Assembly (NCBI GenBank): GCA_947178195.1
Contig: CAMWXM010000041.1
Span: 1 to 15,521 of the forward strand
Direction: 5' to 3'
Length of the DNA stretch: 15,521 bases
Source of the DNA: an uncultured Ruminococcus sp.
GTDB lineage: Bacteria > Bacillota > Clostridia > Oscillospirales > Ruminococcaceae
The notes beneath the pieces were generated by a model, which saw only the letters and a program-made list of their open reading frames with translations, was not told the origin of the DNA and did no database searches. Position numbers and translations under genes: made by a program. The stretch's first letter is position 1; each line of letters opens with the position of its first letter. Below are positions 1 to 7,142 of the stretch, in pieces.

Positions 1-395
1 GTATTCTGAACAGGTGCAATGATGCGATACTTTGCTCGCTTGGCAGAAAAATCCTTCCGTCACTTACCGCTGTTAAAAACTATCATGAAAGATTCTGGCT
101 CAGACTGCTTCCGTCAGATGATATACTGGAATACTGCCAAGATTTGGGGTATGATGAAAAGAAGATCATGTGTCAAAGAGGACCGTTTACAGTTGAACTT
201 AATACTGAGCATATTCTTCTCAGTCATGCCAAAATACTCCTCACCAAAGAAAGCGGATCAACCGGAGGTTATCCTGAAAAGGCGGAAGCTGCAAAGAAAT
301 GCGGTATAAGAATGATAACCCTTGTAAGACCGAAGGAAGAGGGATTTTCACTTGATGAGATAAAAAAATTGCTTGAAAGGAACAGTAAAAATTGA
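1..395 (+). CDS. cbiJ: Precorrin-6A/cobalt-precorrin-6A reductase, C-terminal part (5' end outside window)
   Basis: CbiJ/CobK reduces the corrin macrocycle of (cobalt-)precorrin-6A with NAD(P)H in the cytoplasm. Only the last ~130 residues are present; the frame is open from base 3 with no start, so the gene begins upstream. The family's C-terminal signature is clear: a CQRGPFTVELN segment followed by LLTKESGSTGGYPEKAEAA, which matches the usual QGPFS-N and TK-SG-GG-EK pattern, then a short strand with VRP and a final helix. It ends in TGA, overlapped by the TTG start of cbiET (TTGA). Its position directly before cbiET fits the pathway, since CbiJ makes the CbiET substrate. Nothing looks damaged. 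Identity rests on these motifs and on context. Confidence 0.88.
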   Translation, partial: ILNRCNDAILCSLGRKILPSLTAVKNYHERFWLRLLPSDDILEYCQDLGYDEKKIMCQRGPFTVELNTEHILLSHAKILLTKESGSTGGYPEKAEAAKKCGIRMITLVRPKEEGFSLDEIKKLLERNSKN

Positions 396-1576
396 ATGTA
401 TATATAATCGGCACAGGAGTAAACAGCCGGAGCTCTCTTACCCGTGAAGCTGTTGAGGCTATCGAACATTCTCAAATGCTGATAGGCGCAGAACGTATGC
501 TTGATGCATATACCGGCTGCGGAAAAAAGCTTGTGAAAGCATATAAACCGGATGATGTATGTGACATTCTCAAAAGCAGTACATATAATACGGCTGCTGT
601 GCTTATGTCAGGAGATTGCGGATTTTTCAGCGGTACTAAAAAACTGCTGCCGCTTATTGAAAATATGAAGCCTGTGATAATTAGCGGTATATCTTCGGCA
701 GTATATTTTTGCAACAGAATAAACATTTCTTATGAAAATATGAAATATGTTTCCCTTCATGGACAAGATGCCAATATTGCCATAAATGTCCGTATGAATG
801 AAAGTTGTTTTTTTCTGCTTGGTGGAGATACGAGTGCAGCGGATATTTGTAGAAGATTGTGCCAATTCGGACTGTCTGAGATTACGATTTACATCGGAGA
901 AAATCTGGGATATGAAAATGAGATATGCCACAATGGAAAAGCAAAGGATTTTATAAATACCCATACGGAAAAGCTAAGCGTACTCGTTACTGAAAATCCC
1001 GATTATCTTCGTTATATACCATCTGCAATATACGACAATAAATTTATTCGTGAAAGCATACCAATGACCAAATCCGCAGTCAGAGGAAATATTATTTCAG
1101 GACTTGATATATGCCATGATTCTGTTTGCTGGGATATAGGCTGCGGAACAGGTTCTGTTTCTGTTGAAATGGCTTTCAGATGCCCTGACGGAAAAGTTCT
1201 GGCTTTCGATAAGAAATCTGAGGCGGCAGAACTTACTGAACGCAATGCCCAGAAATTTGGGTGTGATAATATTATTGTAAATGAAGGTGTCTGCCCTGAG
1301 GTACTGAAAGATGCACCTGCTCCAAATAAGGTTTTCGTGGGTGGAAGTTCAGGAAATATGATAGAAATATTTGAATGTGTATATCAAAAAAATGAATTTG
1401 CGGATATAACAGTTTCGGCGGTATCTTTGGAAACCCTTGAACAGGCAATCAAGGCTTTTGAACGCTTTGGAAAAGAGTATACGGTAATGCAGATCGCAGT
1501 TACTGAAACACGAAAGGTCGGCAGTCATACTATGCTGACGGCTCAAAATCCAGTATTTATAATAAAAGGCAGGTGA
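392..1576 (+). CDS. cbiET: Fused cobalt-precorrin-7 (C5)-methyltransferase / cobalt-precorrin-6B (C15)-methyltransferase (decarboxylating), CobL-type
   Basis: A 394-residue two-domain enzyme that uses S-adenosylmethionine to methylate C5 (CbiE) and C15 (CbiT) and to decarboxylate the C12 acetate side chain. Residues 1 to ~205 are a CbiE domain of the tetrapyrrole methylase fold: N-terminal IIGTGVN, LMSGDCGFFSG near 71-81, GISSAVYFCNRI near 99-110 and VSLHGQ near 120. Residues ~210-394 are a CbiT domain: the FIRESIPMTKSAVR entry segment near 218-231 and the Rossmann SAM motif WDIGCGTGS near 247-255. In many anaerobes the two are separate genes; this fusion matches CobL. The start is TTG at 392, the only start consistent with the coding frame. 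It lies 11 bases after an AAAGG and overlaps the cbiJ stop. The length is normal for CobL. Confidence 0.93.
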   Translation: MNVYIIGTGVNSRSSLTREAVEAIEHSQMLIGAERMLDAYTGCGKKLVKAYKPDDVCDILKSSTYNTAAVLMSGDCGFFSGTKKLLPLIENMKPVIISGISSAVYFCNRINISYENMKYVSLHGQDANIAINVRMNESCFFLLGGDTSAADICRRLCQFGLSEITIYIGENLGYENEICHNGKAKDFINTHTEKLSVLVTENPDYLRYIPSAIYDNKFIRESIPMTKSAVRGNIISGLDICHDSVCWDIGCGTGSVSVEMAFRCPDGKVLAFDKKSEAAELTERNAQKFGCDNIIVNEGVCPEVLKDAPAPNKVFVGGSSGNMIEIFECVYQKNEFADITVSAVSLETLEQAIKAFERFGKEYTVMQIAVTETRKVGSHTMLTAQNPVFIIKGR

Positions 1577-1581
1577 TTCTG

Positions 1582-2904
1582 ATGACAAGATTTATGATCG
1601 CAGGAACAAACAGCGGCTGCGGCAAAACCACTGTGACTTGTGCAATTCTTTCCGCACTTAACAAACGAGGAGAAAAAGTATCTGCATTCAAGTGCGGTCC
1701 GGATTATATTGATCCCATGTTTCACCGCAGGGCAATCGGTATACCATCGCATAATCTTGATAGCTTTTTTTGCGATGATAAAACGCTAAGGTCTGTTCTA
1801 TGTGAATATTCTCATGAAATATCTGTTATAGAGGGCGTCATGGGATTTTACGACGGCGGCAAAAATTCTGCATATTCCGTCTCGGAGACAACAGAAACTC
1901 CTGTTATCATTGTGATCGACTGTAAGGGAATGAGTGATTCCATAGGCGCTGTCATGAAAGGATTTCTGAACTTTTGTAAGCCGAATAATATTTCAGGTTT
2001 TATTTTTAACCGTCTTTCTGAGAAAATTATTCCCCTTGTAAAAAAAATGTGCAGGGAGCTTGGTACGGAATATTTCGGATATCTTCCCAAGACTGATATC
2101 ACATTTGAGAGCAGGCGGCTCGGTCTTGTAACGGCTGACGAGGTAGATCATATCATGGGAAAATTGGATAATCTTGGAGAATTAGCGGAAAAGCATTTAT
2201 ATCTTAATAAAATGACTGGTTTGAAAGCAAAGGTAATGAACGGGCATATGCCTTTGATAAAAGAATTTGATGATCCGCCTGTTATTGCTGTGGCACAGGA
2301 TCGTGCATTTTGCTTTCAGTATGCGGAAAATATTTCATTGCTTGAAAAATTTGGGTGCAGGATAAAATATTTTTCTCCACTTGATGATGACAGACTTCCC
2401 GAAGCGGACGGACTTATTCTCTGCGGAGGATATCCGGAAATTTATGCGGAAAAATTATCGTCCAATATATCCATGAAAGAGAGTATAAAAAATGCCGTAT
2501 CAGCCGGTATGCCGACAATTGCCGAATGCGGAGGATTTATTTATCTTCACAAGAGCCTGACAGACGAAAACGGCAGGTCATACCCGTTGGCAGGAGTTAT
2601 AGACGGCGAGATGTTCCCCACCAAAAGGCTGCAAAGATTCGGGTATGCCGCAATGACTGCAAATGCCGATAATCTTCTGTGCCGAAAGGGAGACACAATA
2701 AGAATCCACGAATTTCACTACTGGGATAGTACAAGCTGTGGAGACGGATTTACCGCTGAAAAAAACGATGGCAGAAAATATGAATGCGGTCATATTAGTG
2801 ATACGCTCTATGCAGGATTTCCGCATTTGTATTTATATGCAAATGTCGGCATCGCAGAACGATTTATCAGCAAATGCCGTATTTACGGAGGAAAAAATGG
2901 ATAG
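1582..2904 (+). CDS. cbiA: Cobyrinate a,c-diamide synthase (glutamine-dependent)
   Basis: CbiA amidates the a- and c-carboxylates of cobyrinate, using ATP and ammonia from glutamine. From the ATG at 1582 the protein has 440 residues. The N-terminal dethiobiotin-synthetase-like domain has the Walker A GTNSGCGKTT at 8-17, FKCGPDYIDPMFH near 36-48 and VIEGVMGFYDG near 82-92. The C-terminal class I amidotransferase domain has LCGGYPE near 280-286, the nucleophile Cys316 in AECGGFIYL and a conserved His near 415 in FPHLYLY. I prefer ATG 1582 because AGGTGA at 1571-1576 is an ideal Shine-Dalgarno five bases upstream. A GTG at 1573 would add three residues and overlap the cbiET stop as GTGA. The next gene, cobT, overlaps by 8 bases. 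Confidence 0.95.
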   Translation: MTRFMIAGTNSGCGKTTVTCAILSALNKRGEKVSAFKCGPDYIDPMFHRRAIGIPSHNLDSFFCDDKTLRSVLCEYSHEISVIEGVMGFYDGGKNSAYSVSETTETPVIIVIDCKGMSDSIGAVMKGFLNFCKPNNISGFIFNRLSEKIIPLVKKMCRELGTEYFGYLPKTDITFESRRLGLVTADEVDHIMGKLDNLGELAEKHLYLNKMTGLKAKVMNGHMPLIKEFDDPPVIAVAQDRAFCFQYAENISLLEKFGCRIKYFSPLDDDRLPEADGLILCGGYPEIYAEKLSSNISMKESIKNAVSAGMPTIAECGGFIYLHKSLTDENGRSYPLAGVIDGEMFPTKRLQRFGYAAMTANADNLLCRKGDTIRIHEFHYWDSTSCGDGFTAEKNDGRKYECGHISDTLYAGFPHLYLYANVGIAERFISKCRIYGGKNG

Positions 2905-3946
2905 AATCAAAAAAATTATTCCTACTGATAAGACGACAGGCAAAGCTGTAAAGGAACGTTGGGATTCCATTGCAAAGCCCCTTGGCAGTTTTGGGATTAT
3001 TGAAGATAAGATACAAAAAATCGGTTCTGTTCAGGAAACTGCCGATGTGAACATTTCAAGGCGTATAGCCGTTGTAATGTGCGGAGATCATGGTGTCGTT
3101 TCGGAGGGCGTTACACAATGCGGCAATGAGGTCACAGCCGAGTGCGCCAAAGCGATCGCAGAAGGGCGCTCCAATATCAATGCCATTGCTTCACAGTTTA
3201 ATATAGATGTTATTGCGGTCGATATGGGAATAGCCTCAGACGTTCAGTGTGAAAAGCTTATTGACCGTAAAATCGCATACGGTACGCAGAATATGACAGT
3301 CGGAGCTGCTATGACGGCGGAGCAGGCAGAATGTGCGATAGTGACCGGAATGGACATTGTGGGACACCTGAAAGACAGCGGCGTTCAGCTTATTATCACA
3401 GGTGAAATGGGGATCGGAAATACAACTTCTGCAAGTGCAATTGCTTCTGTTATGCTTGGAATGCCGGCAGAACAGGTCACAGGCAGGGGCGCAGGTCTTT
3501 CCTCAGATGGACTGAAACGTAAAATAACTGCTGTAAAAAAAGCGATAGAAGTAAATTCGCCCGACAAAAATCAGCCCTTTGAAGTTCTGCAAAAATTGGG
3601 CGGATTTGAAATTGCGGGAATGACTGGTCTTTTTCTTGGCGGAGCATATTATCATATACCTGTCATTATAGACGGTGTTATTTCGGCAGCAGCGGCGGCA
3701 ATAGCATATGGGATCCAGCCGTTATGCAGCGAATATATGCTTGCGTCTCATTGTTCAGATGAGCCGGCAGGCAAAGGTTTGCTTAAATTTTGCGGACTCA
3801 CTCCGATCATCAATGCAGGCATGAGATTGGGCGAGGGAACGGGAGGCGTTATGCTTACGTCGCTGCTTGACGGCGCTGTCGCACTGTACAAAAACGCGCA
3901 TCGCTTTGATGAAACTTCAATAGAAAGGTACTCGGAACTAAAATGA
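2897..3946 (+). CDS. cobT: Nicotinate-nucleotide--dimethylbenzimidazole phosphoribosyltransferase
   Basis: CobT activates the lower-ligand base by transferring phosphoribose from nicotinate mononucleotide, giving alpha-ribazole phosphate for CobS. The 349-residue protein has the family landmarks in order: KPLGSFG near 27-33, MCGDHGVVSEGV near 61-72, GEMGIGNTTSASA near 169-181, GRGAGL near 196-201 and the catalytic Glu313 in RLGEGTGG, equivalent to Glu317 of the Salmonella enzyme. The start ATG 2897 follows GGAGG (2887-2891) at five bases. The open frame runs further upstream to 2738, but that stretch lies inside cbiA and is not family-like. It overlaps cbiA by 8 bases and its own stop overlaps the cobU start (ATGA). 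No genes for making dimethylbenzimidazole are seen in the window, so the base attached is not known. Confidence 0.95.
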   Translation: MDRIKKIIPTDKTTGKAVKERWDSIAKPLGSFGIIEDKIQKIGSVQETADVNISRRIAVVMCGDHGVVSEGVTQCGNEVTAECAKAIAEGRSNINAIASQFNIDVIAVDMGIASDVQCEKLIDRKIAYGTQNMTVGAAMTAEQAECAIVTGMDIVGHLKDSGVQLIITGEMGIGNTTSASAIASVMLGMPAEQVTGRGAGLSSDGLKRKITAVKKAIEVNSPDKNQPFEVLQKLGGFEIAGMTGLFLGGAYYHIPVIIDGVISAAAAAIAYGIQPLCSEYMLASHCSDEPAGKGLLKFCGLTPIINAGMRLGEGTGGVMLTSLLDGAVALYKNAHRFDETSIERYSELK

Positions 3947-4464
3947 CGACACTTGTTACAGGCGGATCAAAGTGCGGAAAATCCGGCTATGCTGAGAAAA
4001 TATTCGATCATATTTATGTCAGGAAATTGTACGTTGCCACAATGAAGCCATATGGCGAAGAGGCTTATGCAGCAATAGAAAGACATCGTAAGATGCGTGA
4101 GGGCAAAGGCTTTGAGACAATCGAAAAATATACTGATATACATGAAATACCGCTGACAGACAACTGTGCTGTACTTTTGGAATGCATGGGAAATCTTTGT
4201 GCAAATGAAATGTTTTGCGGTGATACAGTCATTGATCCTACCGAAAAGATCGTAAAAGGGGTGTATGATCTGAGCCGTATTGCAGGGGAAATGGTAATAG
4301 TTACAAATCAAGTAGGCAGCGACGGAGTTGATTATGCGGAAGAAACTGCCGAATATATCCGTATACTTGGAGAGATAAACCGCAGAATTGCTGAATTTGC
4401 CGATAACGTTATAGAATGCGTTTATGGTATTCCTGTTTTGCTGAAAGGGGTACTGCCATGCTGA
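3943..4464 (+). CDS. cobU: Adenosylcobinamide kinase / adenosylcobinamide-phosphate guanylyltransferase (CobU/CobP), with variant C-terminal motif
   Basis: CobU phosphorylates adenosylcobinamide and then attaches GMP, giving the AdoCbi-GDP used by CobS. The 173-residue protein starts with the P-loop TGGSKCGKSGYAE (6-18). It keeps the expected GMP-accepting histidine at residue 48 within IERHRKMREGKGFETIE, then LLECMGNLCANEMF near 78-91. The position where most CobU proteins have TNEVGxGIVP instead reads TNQVGSDGVDYA (121-132), so the motif is altered although the following helix and the YGIPVLLKG end are normal. That missing motif is present in the short CobU-like protein two genes downstream. 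ATGA overlap with cobT at the 5' end and a 7-base overlap with cobS at the 3' end support coupled translation. Confidence 0.9.
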   Translation: MTTLVTGGSKCGKSGYAEKIFDHIYVRKLYVATMKPYGEEAYAAIERHRKMREGKGFETIEKYTDIHEIPLTDNCAVLLECMGNLCANEMFCGDTVIDPTEKIVKGVYDLSRIAGEMVIVTNQVGSDGVDYAEETAEYIRILGEINRRIAEFADNVIECVYGIPVLLKGVLPC

Positions 4465-5228
4465 GATCTTTTTTTTCTGCATTCCTGATGTATTCCAGAA
4501 TACCGATGCCGAAATGTGAATGGAAAGAAGAAAATCGCCGTTATTCACTGGGATTTTTTCCACTTGTGGGAGCTGTTATCGGCACGCTTATAATACTATG
4601 GAGACTGCTTTGTGATTTTATTGAAGCAGGACAATTTATTTTTTCTGTCGGAGCAGTTTTTTTGCCGGCTTTGGTGACAGGCGGTATACATATCGACGGA
4701 TTTTGTGACGTTACCGATGCAAGAGCGTCCTTTGCCGATCAGAAAAAGCGGCTTGAAATACTTTCCGACCCTCATATCGGCTCATTTGCGGTAATGTGGA
4801 TTTGTCTTTATTTTCTGATCCAGACAGCGCTTTTTTCAAAAGTCGTAAGCTTTAGGGAATCTTCATTTATAGCCTGCGGATATGTTTTTTCAAGAGCGAT
4901 CAGCGGATTATCGGCGATCCTGTTCAAAGCAGCAAAAAATAACGGCACACTGCAAAGCTTTGTAAAGCCGTCCCACAAAAAAATCACCATTTGTATGGAA
5001 CTGTTTTTTATTGCAGTCTCAGCGATCACAATGATTATTTTGTATCCGCTACACGGTATTGCCTGTATTGTCGCAAGTGGTATCGTATTGCTTTACTGCA
5101 AAAGGATCGCTTATAAAGAATTTGGAGGATACACAGGAGATATATGCGGCTGGTTTTTGCAGTTGTGCGAAATTGTATTTCTTGCCGTATTTGTATGTAT
5201 AAAATTAATTACGGAGGCGATAAAATGA
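4458..5228 (+). CDS. cobS: Adenosylcobinamide-GDP ribazoletransferase (cobalamin synthase)
   Basis: CobS is an integral membrane enzyme that joins AdoCbi-GDP to alpha-ribazole (or its phosphate), completing the nucleotide loop. The 256-residue protein opens with the usual RSFFSAFLMYSRIPMP segment. It carries the GGIHIDGFCDVTDA motif (75-88), whose acidic residues are expected to bind Mg2+, followed by SDPHIGSFAV near 103-112. Several hydrophobic stretches in the first 75 and the last 130 residues are likely membrane segments. ATG 4458 has AAAGGGG (4444-4450) seven bases upstream; an in-frame ATG at 4416 lies inside cobU and would add a non-family extension. Its stop overlaps the next start as ATGA. 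Confidence 0.94.
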   Translation: MLRSFFSAFLMYSRIPMPKCEWKEENRRYSLGFFPLVGAVIGTLIILWRLLCDFIEAGQFIFSVGAVFLPALVTGGIHIDGFCDVTDARASFADQKKRLEILSDPHIGSFAVMWICLYFLIQTALFSKVVSFRESSFIACGYVFSRAISGLSAILFKAAKNNGTLQSFVKPSHKKITICMELFFIAVSAITMIILYPLHGIACIVASGIVLLYCKRIAYKEFGGYTGDICGWFLQLCEIVFLAVFVCIKLITEAIK

Positions 5229-5611
5229 TTCTGATAACGGGCGGTGCGGCTCAGGGAAAATTGAAATTCGTTATGGAACATTTCAGACCAAAAGAAACAA
5301 TCAACGGCGCAGACTGCGTTCTTTCCATACCGAAAAACGCTGAATGTGTGATAAATTATCACGAACTAATAAAGCGGCTTATGCATGAAAACGCAGATAC
5401 AGCGGTATTTACAAAAAAATTCTGCACGGAAAATCAGAACGCAGTAATTATAATGAATGAGATTGGCGGCGGTATAATACCGATAGAAAAAAGTGAAAGA
5501 GAATGGCGTGAAAACGTAGGAAAATGCGGCTGTATCATTGCTGAAAAGGCAGATACGGTCATCCGTATAACCTGCGGAATACCGGCTGTTATCAAGGGGA
5601 AGCTGACATGA
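5225..5611 (+). CDS. Short CobU-like P-loop protein, paralogue of adenosylcobinamide kinase/guanylyltransferase
   Basis: A 128-residue protein that aligns with the two ends of CobU but lacks its middle. The start ILITGGAAQGKLKF (2-15) matches the CobU P-loop, although the Ser/Thr after the P-loop lysine is Leu. The C-terminal half has NEIGGGIIP (78-86), a helix and ITCGIPAVIKG, all like the CobU C-terminus. The guanylylated-histidine segment (H-RxxxW/F-T-E) is not visible. ATG 5225 has GGAGG (5213-5217) seven bases upstream and overlaps the cobS stop as ATGA; its own stop overlaps cobC as ATGA. It is therefore a real gene, not a fragment. The role is uncertain: a degenerate CobU, a partner subunit of the full CobU (3943-4464), or a kinase or nucleotidyltransferase for a different corrinoid step. 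Confidence 0.85.
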   Translation: MILITGGAAQGKLKFVMEHFRPKETINGADCVLSIPKNAECVINYHELIKRLMHENADTAVFTKKFCTENQNAVIIMNEIGGGIIPIEKSEREWRENVGKCGCIIAEKADTVIRITCGIPAVIKGKLT

Positions 5612-6168
5612 AAATTTGTTTTATAAGACATGGCAAAACCTTGGGAAATCTCGAAAAAAGATACATCGGAAAAACTGATGAACCGCTTTGCAAATTGGGT
5701 ATCAATACACTTAAAAAGCTATATTTTCCGCAAAGCGAGCTGTTGGTTTGCAGTCCTATGAAACGATGTGTGCATACGGCTGAAATTCTTTTCCCTGAGC
5801 AGAAATATATTATCTGCGATTCTCTCCGGGAATGTGATTTTGGGGATTTTGAGGGGAAGAACTATCACGATCTCAATGGCAATTGTTATTATCAGACGTG
5901 GATAGACAGCGGCGGAAAGCTTGCTTTTCCCAACGGCGAATTGCCGGCTGATTTCAGAAAACGCTGTGCAGAGGGATTTGAAAAAATTGTCAGACAGTAT
6001 GCAGATGCAGCCTCGATCACATTTGTAGTTCACGGCGGAACAATAATGGCAATACTTGGAAAATTTGCCTCTGTTCATCGTGATTATTTTGATTGGCACT
6101 GTGAAAACGGACAGGGTTACCTGTGTGAATGGAACGGAAAACAATTGATAAATATGGAGAGAATATGA
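5608..6168 (+). CDS. cobC: Alpha-ribazole phosphatase-like histidine phosphatase (CobC)
   Basis: A 186-residue member of the histidine phosphatase (phosphoglycerate mutase-like) superfamily. In cobalamin operons the family removes phosphate from alpha-ribazole-5'-phosphate or adenosylcobalamin-5'-phosphate. Visible catalytic parts are FIRHGKTLGN with the phospho-accepting His8, SPMKRCVHTAEIL with Arg53, RECDFGDFEG with Glu75, and VVHGGTIMAIL with the second His142. The usual Glu/Gln after RHG is Lys here (RHGKT), a mild variation. ATG 5608 has an AAGGGGA-like ribosome site upstream and overlaps the preceding stop as ATGA. Its stop overlaps cbiB the same way. The specific substrate is inferred from operon context, because this superfamily is broad. 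Confidence 0.88.
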   Translation: MKICFIRHGKTLGNLEKRYIGKTDEPLCKLGINTLKKLYFPQSELLVCSPMKRCVHTAEILFPEQKYIICDSLRECDFGDFEGKNYHDLNGNCYYQTWIDSGGKLAFPNGELPADFRKRCAEGFEKIVRQYADAASITFVVHGGTIMAILGKFASVHRDYFDWHCENGQGYLCEWNGKQLINMERI

Positions 6169-7142
6169 GATATATTTTACCTGCGCTTCCGCTGATAATC
6201 GGATTTATTCTCGATTCGATCATCGGCGATCCATACAGCCTTCCTCATCCCATAAGAACTGTGGGACGGCTGATTTCGTATATGGAAAAATTTGTACAAA
6301 AGCGGTTTTTAAACTTAAAAAAAGGCGGAATATTCCTTGCACTGACTGTAATTCTAATTTCAACGGCAGTACCGATTGTATTATTAATAATTTGCTATAA
6401 AATTCATATTATTGTTGGAATCATAATTGAGAGTATTCTTTGCTGCTATATGATTGCGGCAAGATGTTTGCAAAAGGAAAGCATGAAGGTTTGCAATGCT
6501 ACCGAAAAAAACGATACAGAAGCGGCACGCAGGGCAGTTTCCATGATAGTCGGGCGTGATACGGCTGTACTTGATTCGGACGGTATCGTTCGTGCGGCAG
6601 TTGAAACGGTAGCGGAAAATACATCTGACGGCGTAACAGCGCCGCTGTTCTATATGGGAATTGGCGGTGCTGCGGCAGGCTTTTTCTATAAATCGGTAAA
6701 TACTATGGATTCCATGATAGGCTATAAAAACGAAAAATATGCGGATATGGGATGGTTTGCAGCAAAGCTTGACGATCTGCTCAATTTTATTCCTTCTCGT
6801 CTTACTGCAATTATCATGATTGCAGTAAGTCCCTTTATAAAAATGGATGGCAGGAATGCATATCGTATCTGGAAGCGTGACCGTAGAAATCATGCAAGTC
6901 CCAATTCTGCACAGACAGAATCGGTCTGTGCAGGTGCATTGCATATAAGGCTTGCAGGTGATGCGTGGTATTTTGGTAAGCTCCATAAAAAGCCGTATAT
7001 CGGCGATGACGACCGCCCTATCGCACCCCAGGATATCCGCAGGGTAAACCGGCTGATGTATGCTTCGTCCGTGGTGATGCTTATCATTGCGTGTGCTTTC
7101 AGGGGATTTTTGATGTGGATGTTCGGAGGTATATTTTCATGA
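6165..7142 (+). CDS. cbiB: Adenosylcobinamide-phosphate synthase (CbiB)
   Basis: CbiB is a membrane protein that couples adenosylcobyric acid with aminopropanol phosphate (made by CobD) to give adenosylcobinamide phosphate. The 325-residue protein shows the typical start LIIGFILDSIIGDPYSLPHPIRTVGRLI. Hydrophobic helices lie near residues 55-80 and 85-105, followed by a conserved core with ENTSDGVTAPLFY, VNTMDSMIGYKNEKY and FAAKLDDLLNFIPSRL. Near the end is HASPNSAQTESVCAGALHIRL with DAWYFG. The last ~25 residues form a membrane segment. ATG 6165 lies four bases after GGAGAG (6155-6160) and overlaps the cobC stop as ATGA. A 10-bp perfect inverted repeat lies inside the gene at 6907-6933. Confidence 0.95.
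   Translation: MRYILPALPLIIGFILDSIIGDPYSLPHPIRTVGRLISYMEKFVQKRFLNLKKGGIFLALTVILISTAVPIVLLIICYKIHIIVGIIIESILCCYMIAARCLQKESMKVCNATEKNDTEAARRAVSMIVGRDTAVLDSDGIVRAAVETVAENTSDGVTAPLFYMGIGGAAAGFFYKSVNTMDSMIGYKNEKYADMGWFAAKLDDLLNFIPSRLTAIIMIAVSPFIKMDGRNAYRIWKRDRRNHASPNSAQTESVCAGALHIRLAGDAWYFGKLHKKPYIGDDDRPIAPQDIRRVNRLMYASSVVMLIIACAFRGFLMWMFGGIFS
6907..6933 (+). repeat. Perfect 10-bp inverted repeat inside cbiB
   Basis: CTGCACAGAC (6907-6916) and GTCTGTGCAG (6924-6933) form a perfect stem with a 7-base loop inside the cbiB coding sequence. It encodes the segment AQTESVCA, which normally varies in CbiB. It is a strong mRNA hairpin with no T-run. Whether it has a role (pausing, processing) or is chance is unknown. 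Confidence 0.6.

Noticed and set aside
19..309. A 96-codon + strand frame at the left edge
   Set aside because: It overlaps the cbiJ frame and has no family motifs; the cbiJ frame shows clear CbiJ/CobK sequence throughout.
2738..2896. Upstream extension of cobT
   Set aside because: The extra residues are cbiA sequence read in another frame; ATG 2897 has an ideal GGAGG and matches the family start.
3967..4563. A 198-codon reverse-strand frame
   Set aside because: It lies antisense to cobU/cobS, has no ribosome site or recognisable domain, and its composition is that of a reverse-complement shadow.
5225..5611. Short CobU-like gene as a frameshifted remnant of cobU
   Set aside because: It has its own P-loop, its own GGAGG site, clean ATGA overlaps on both sides and a C-terminal motif better conserved than in the full CobU.
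6384..6986. A 200-codon reverse-strand frame
   Set aside because: It is antisense to the conserved cbiB core; no motif or upstream signal supports it.
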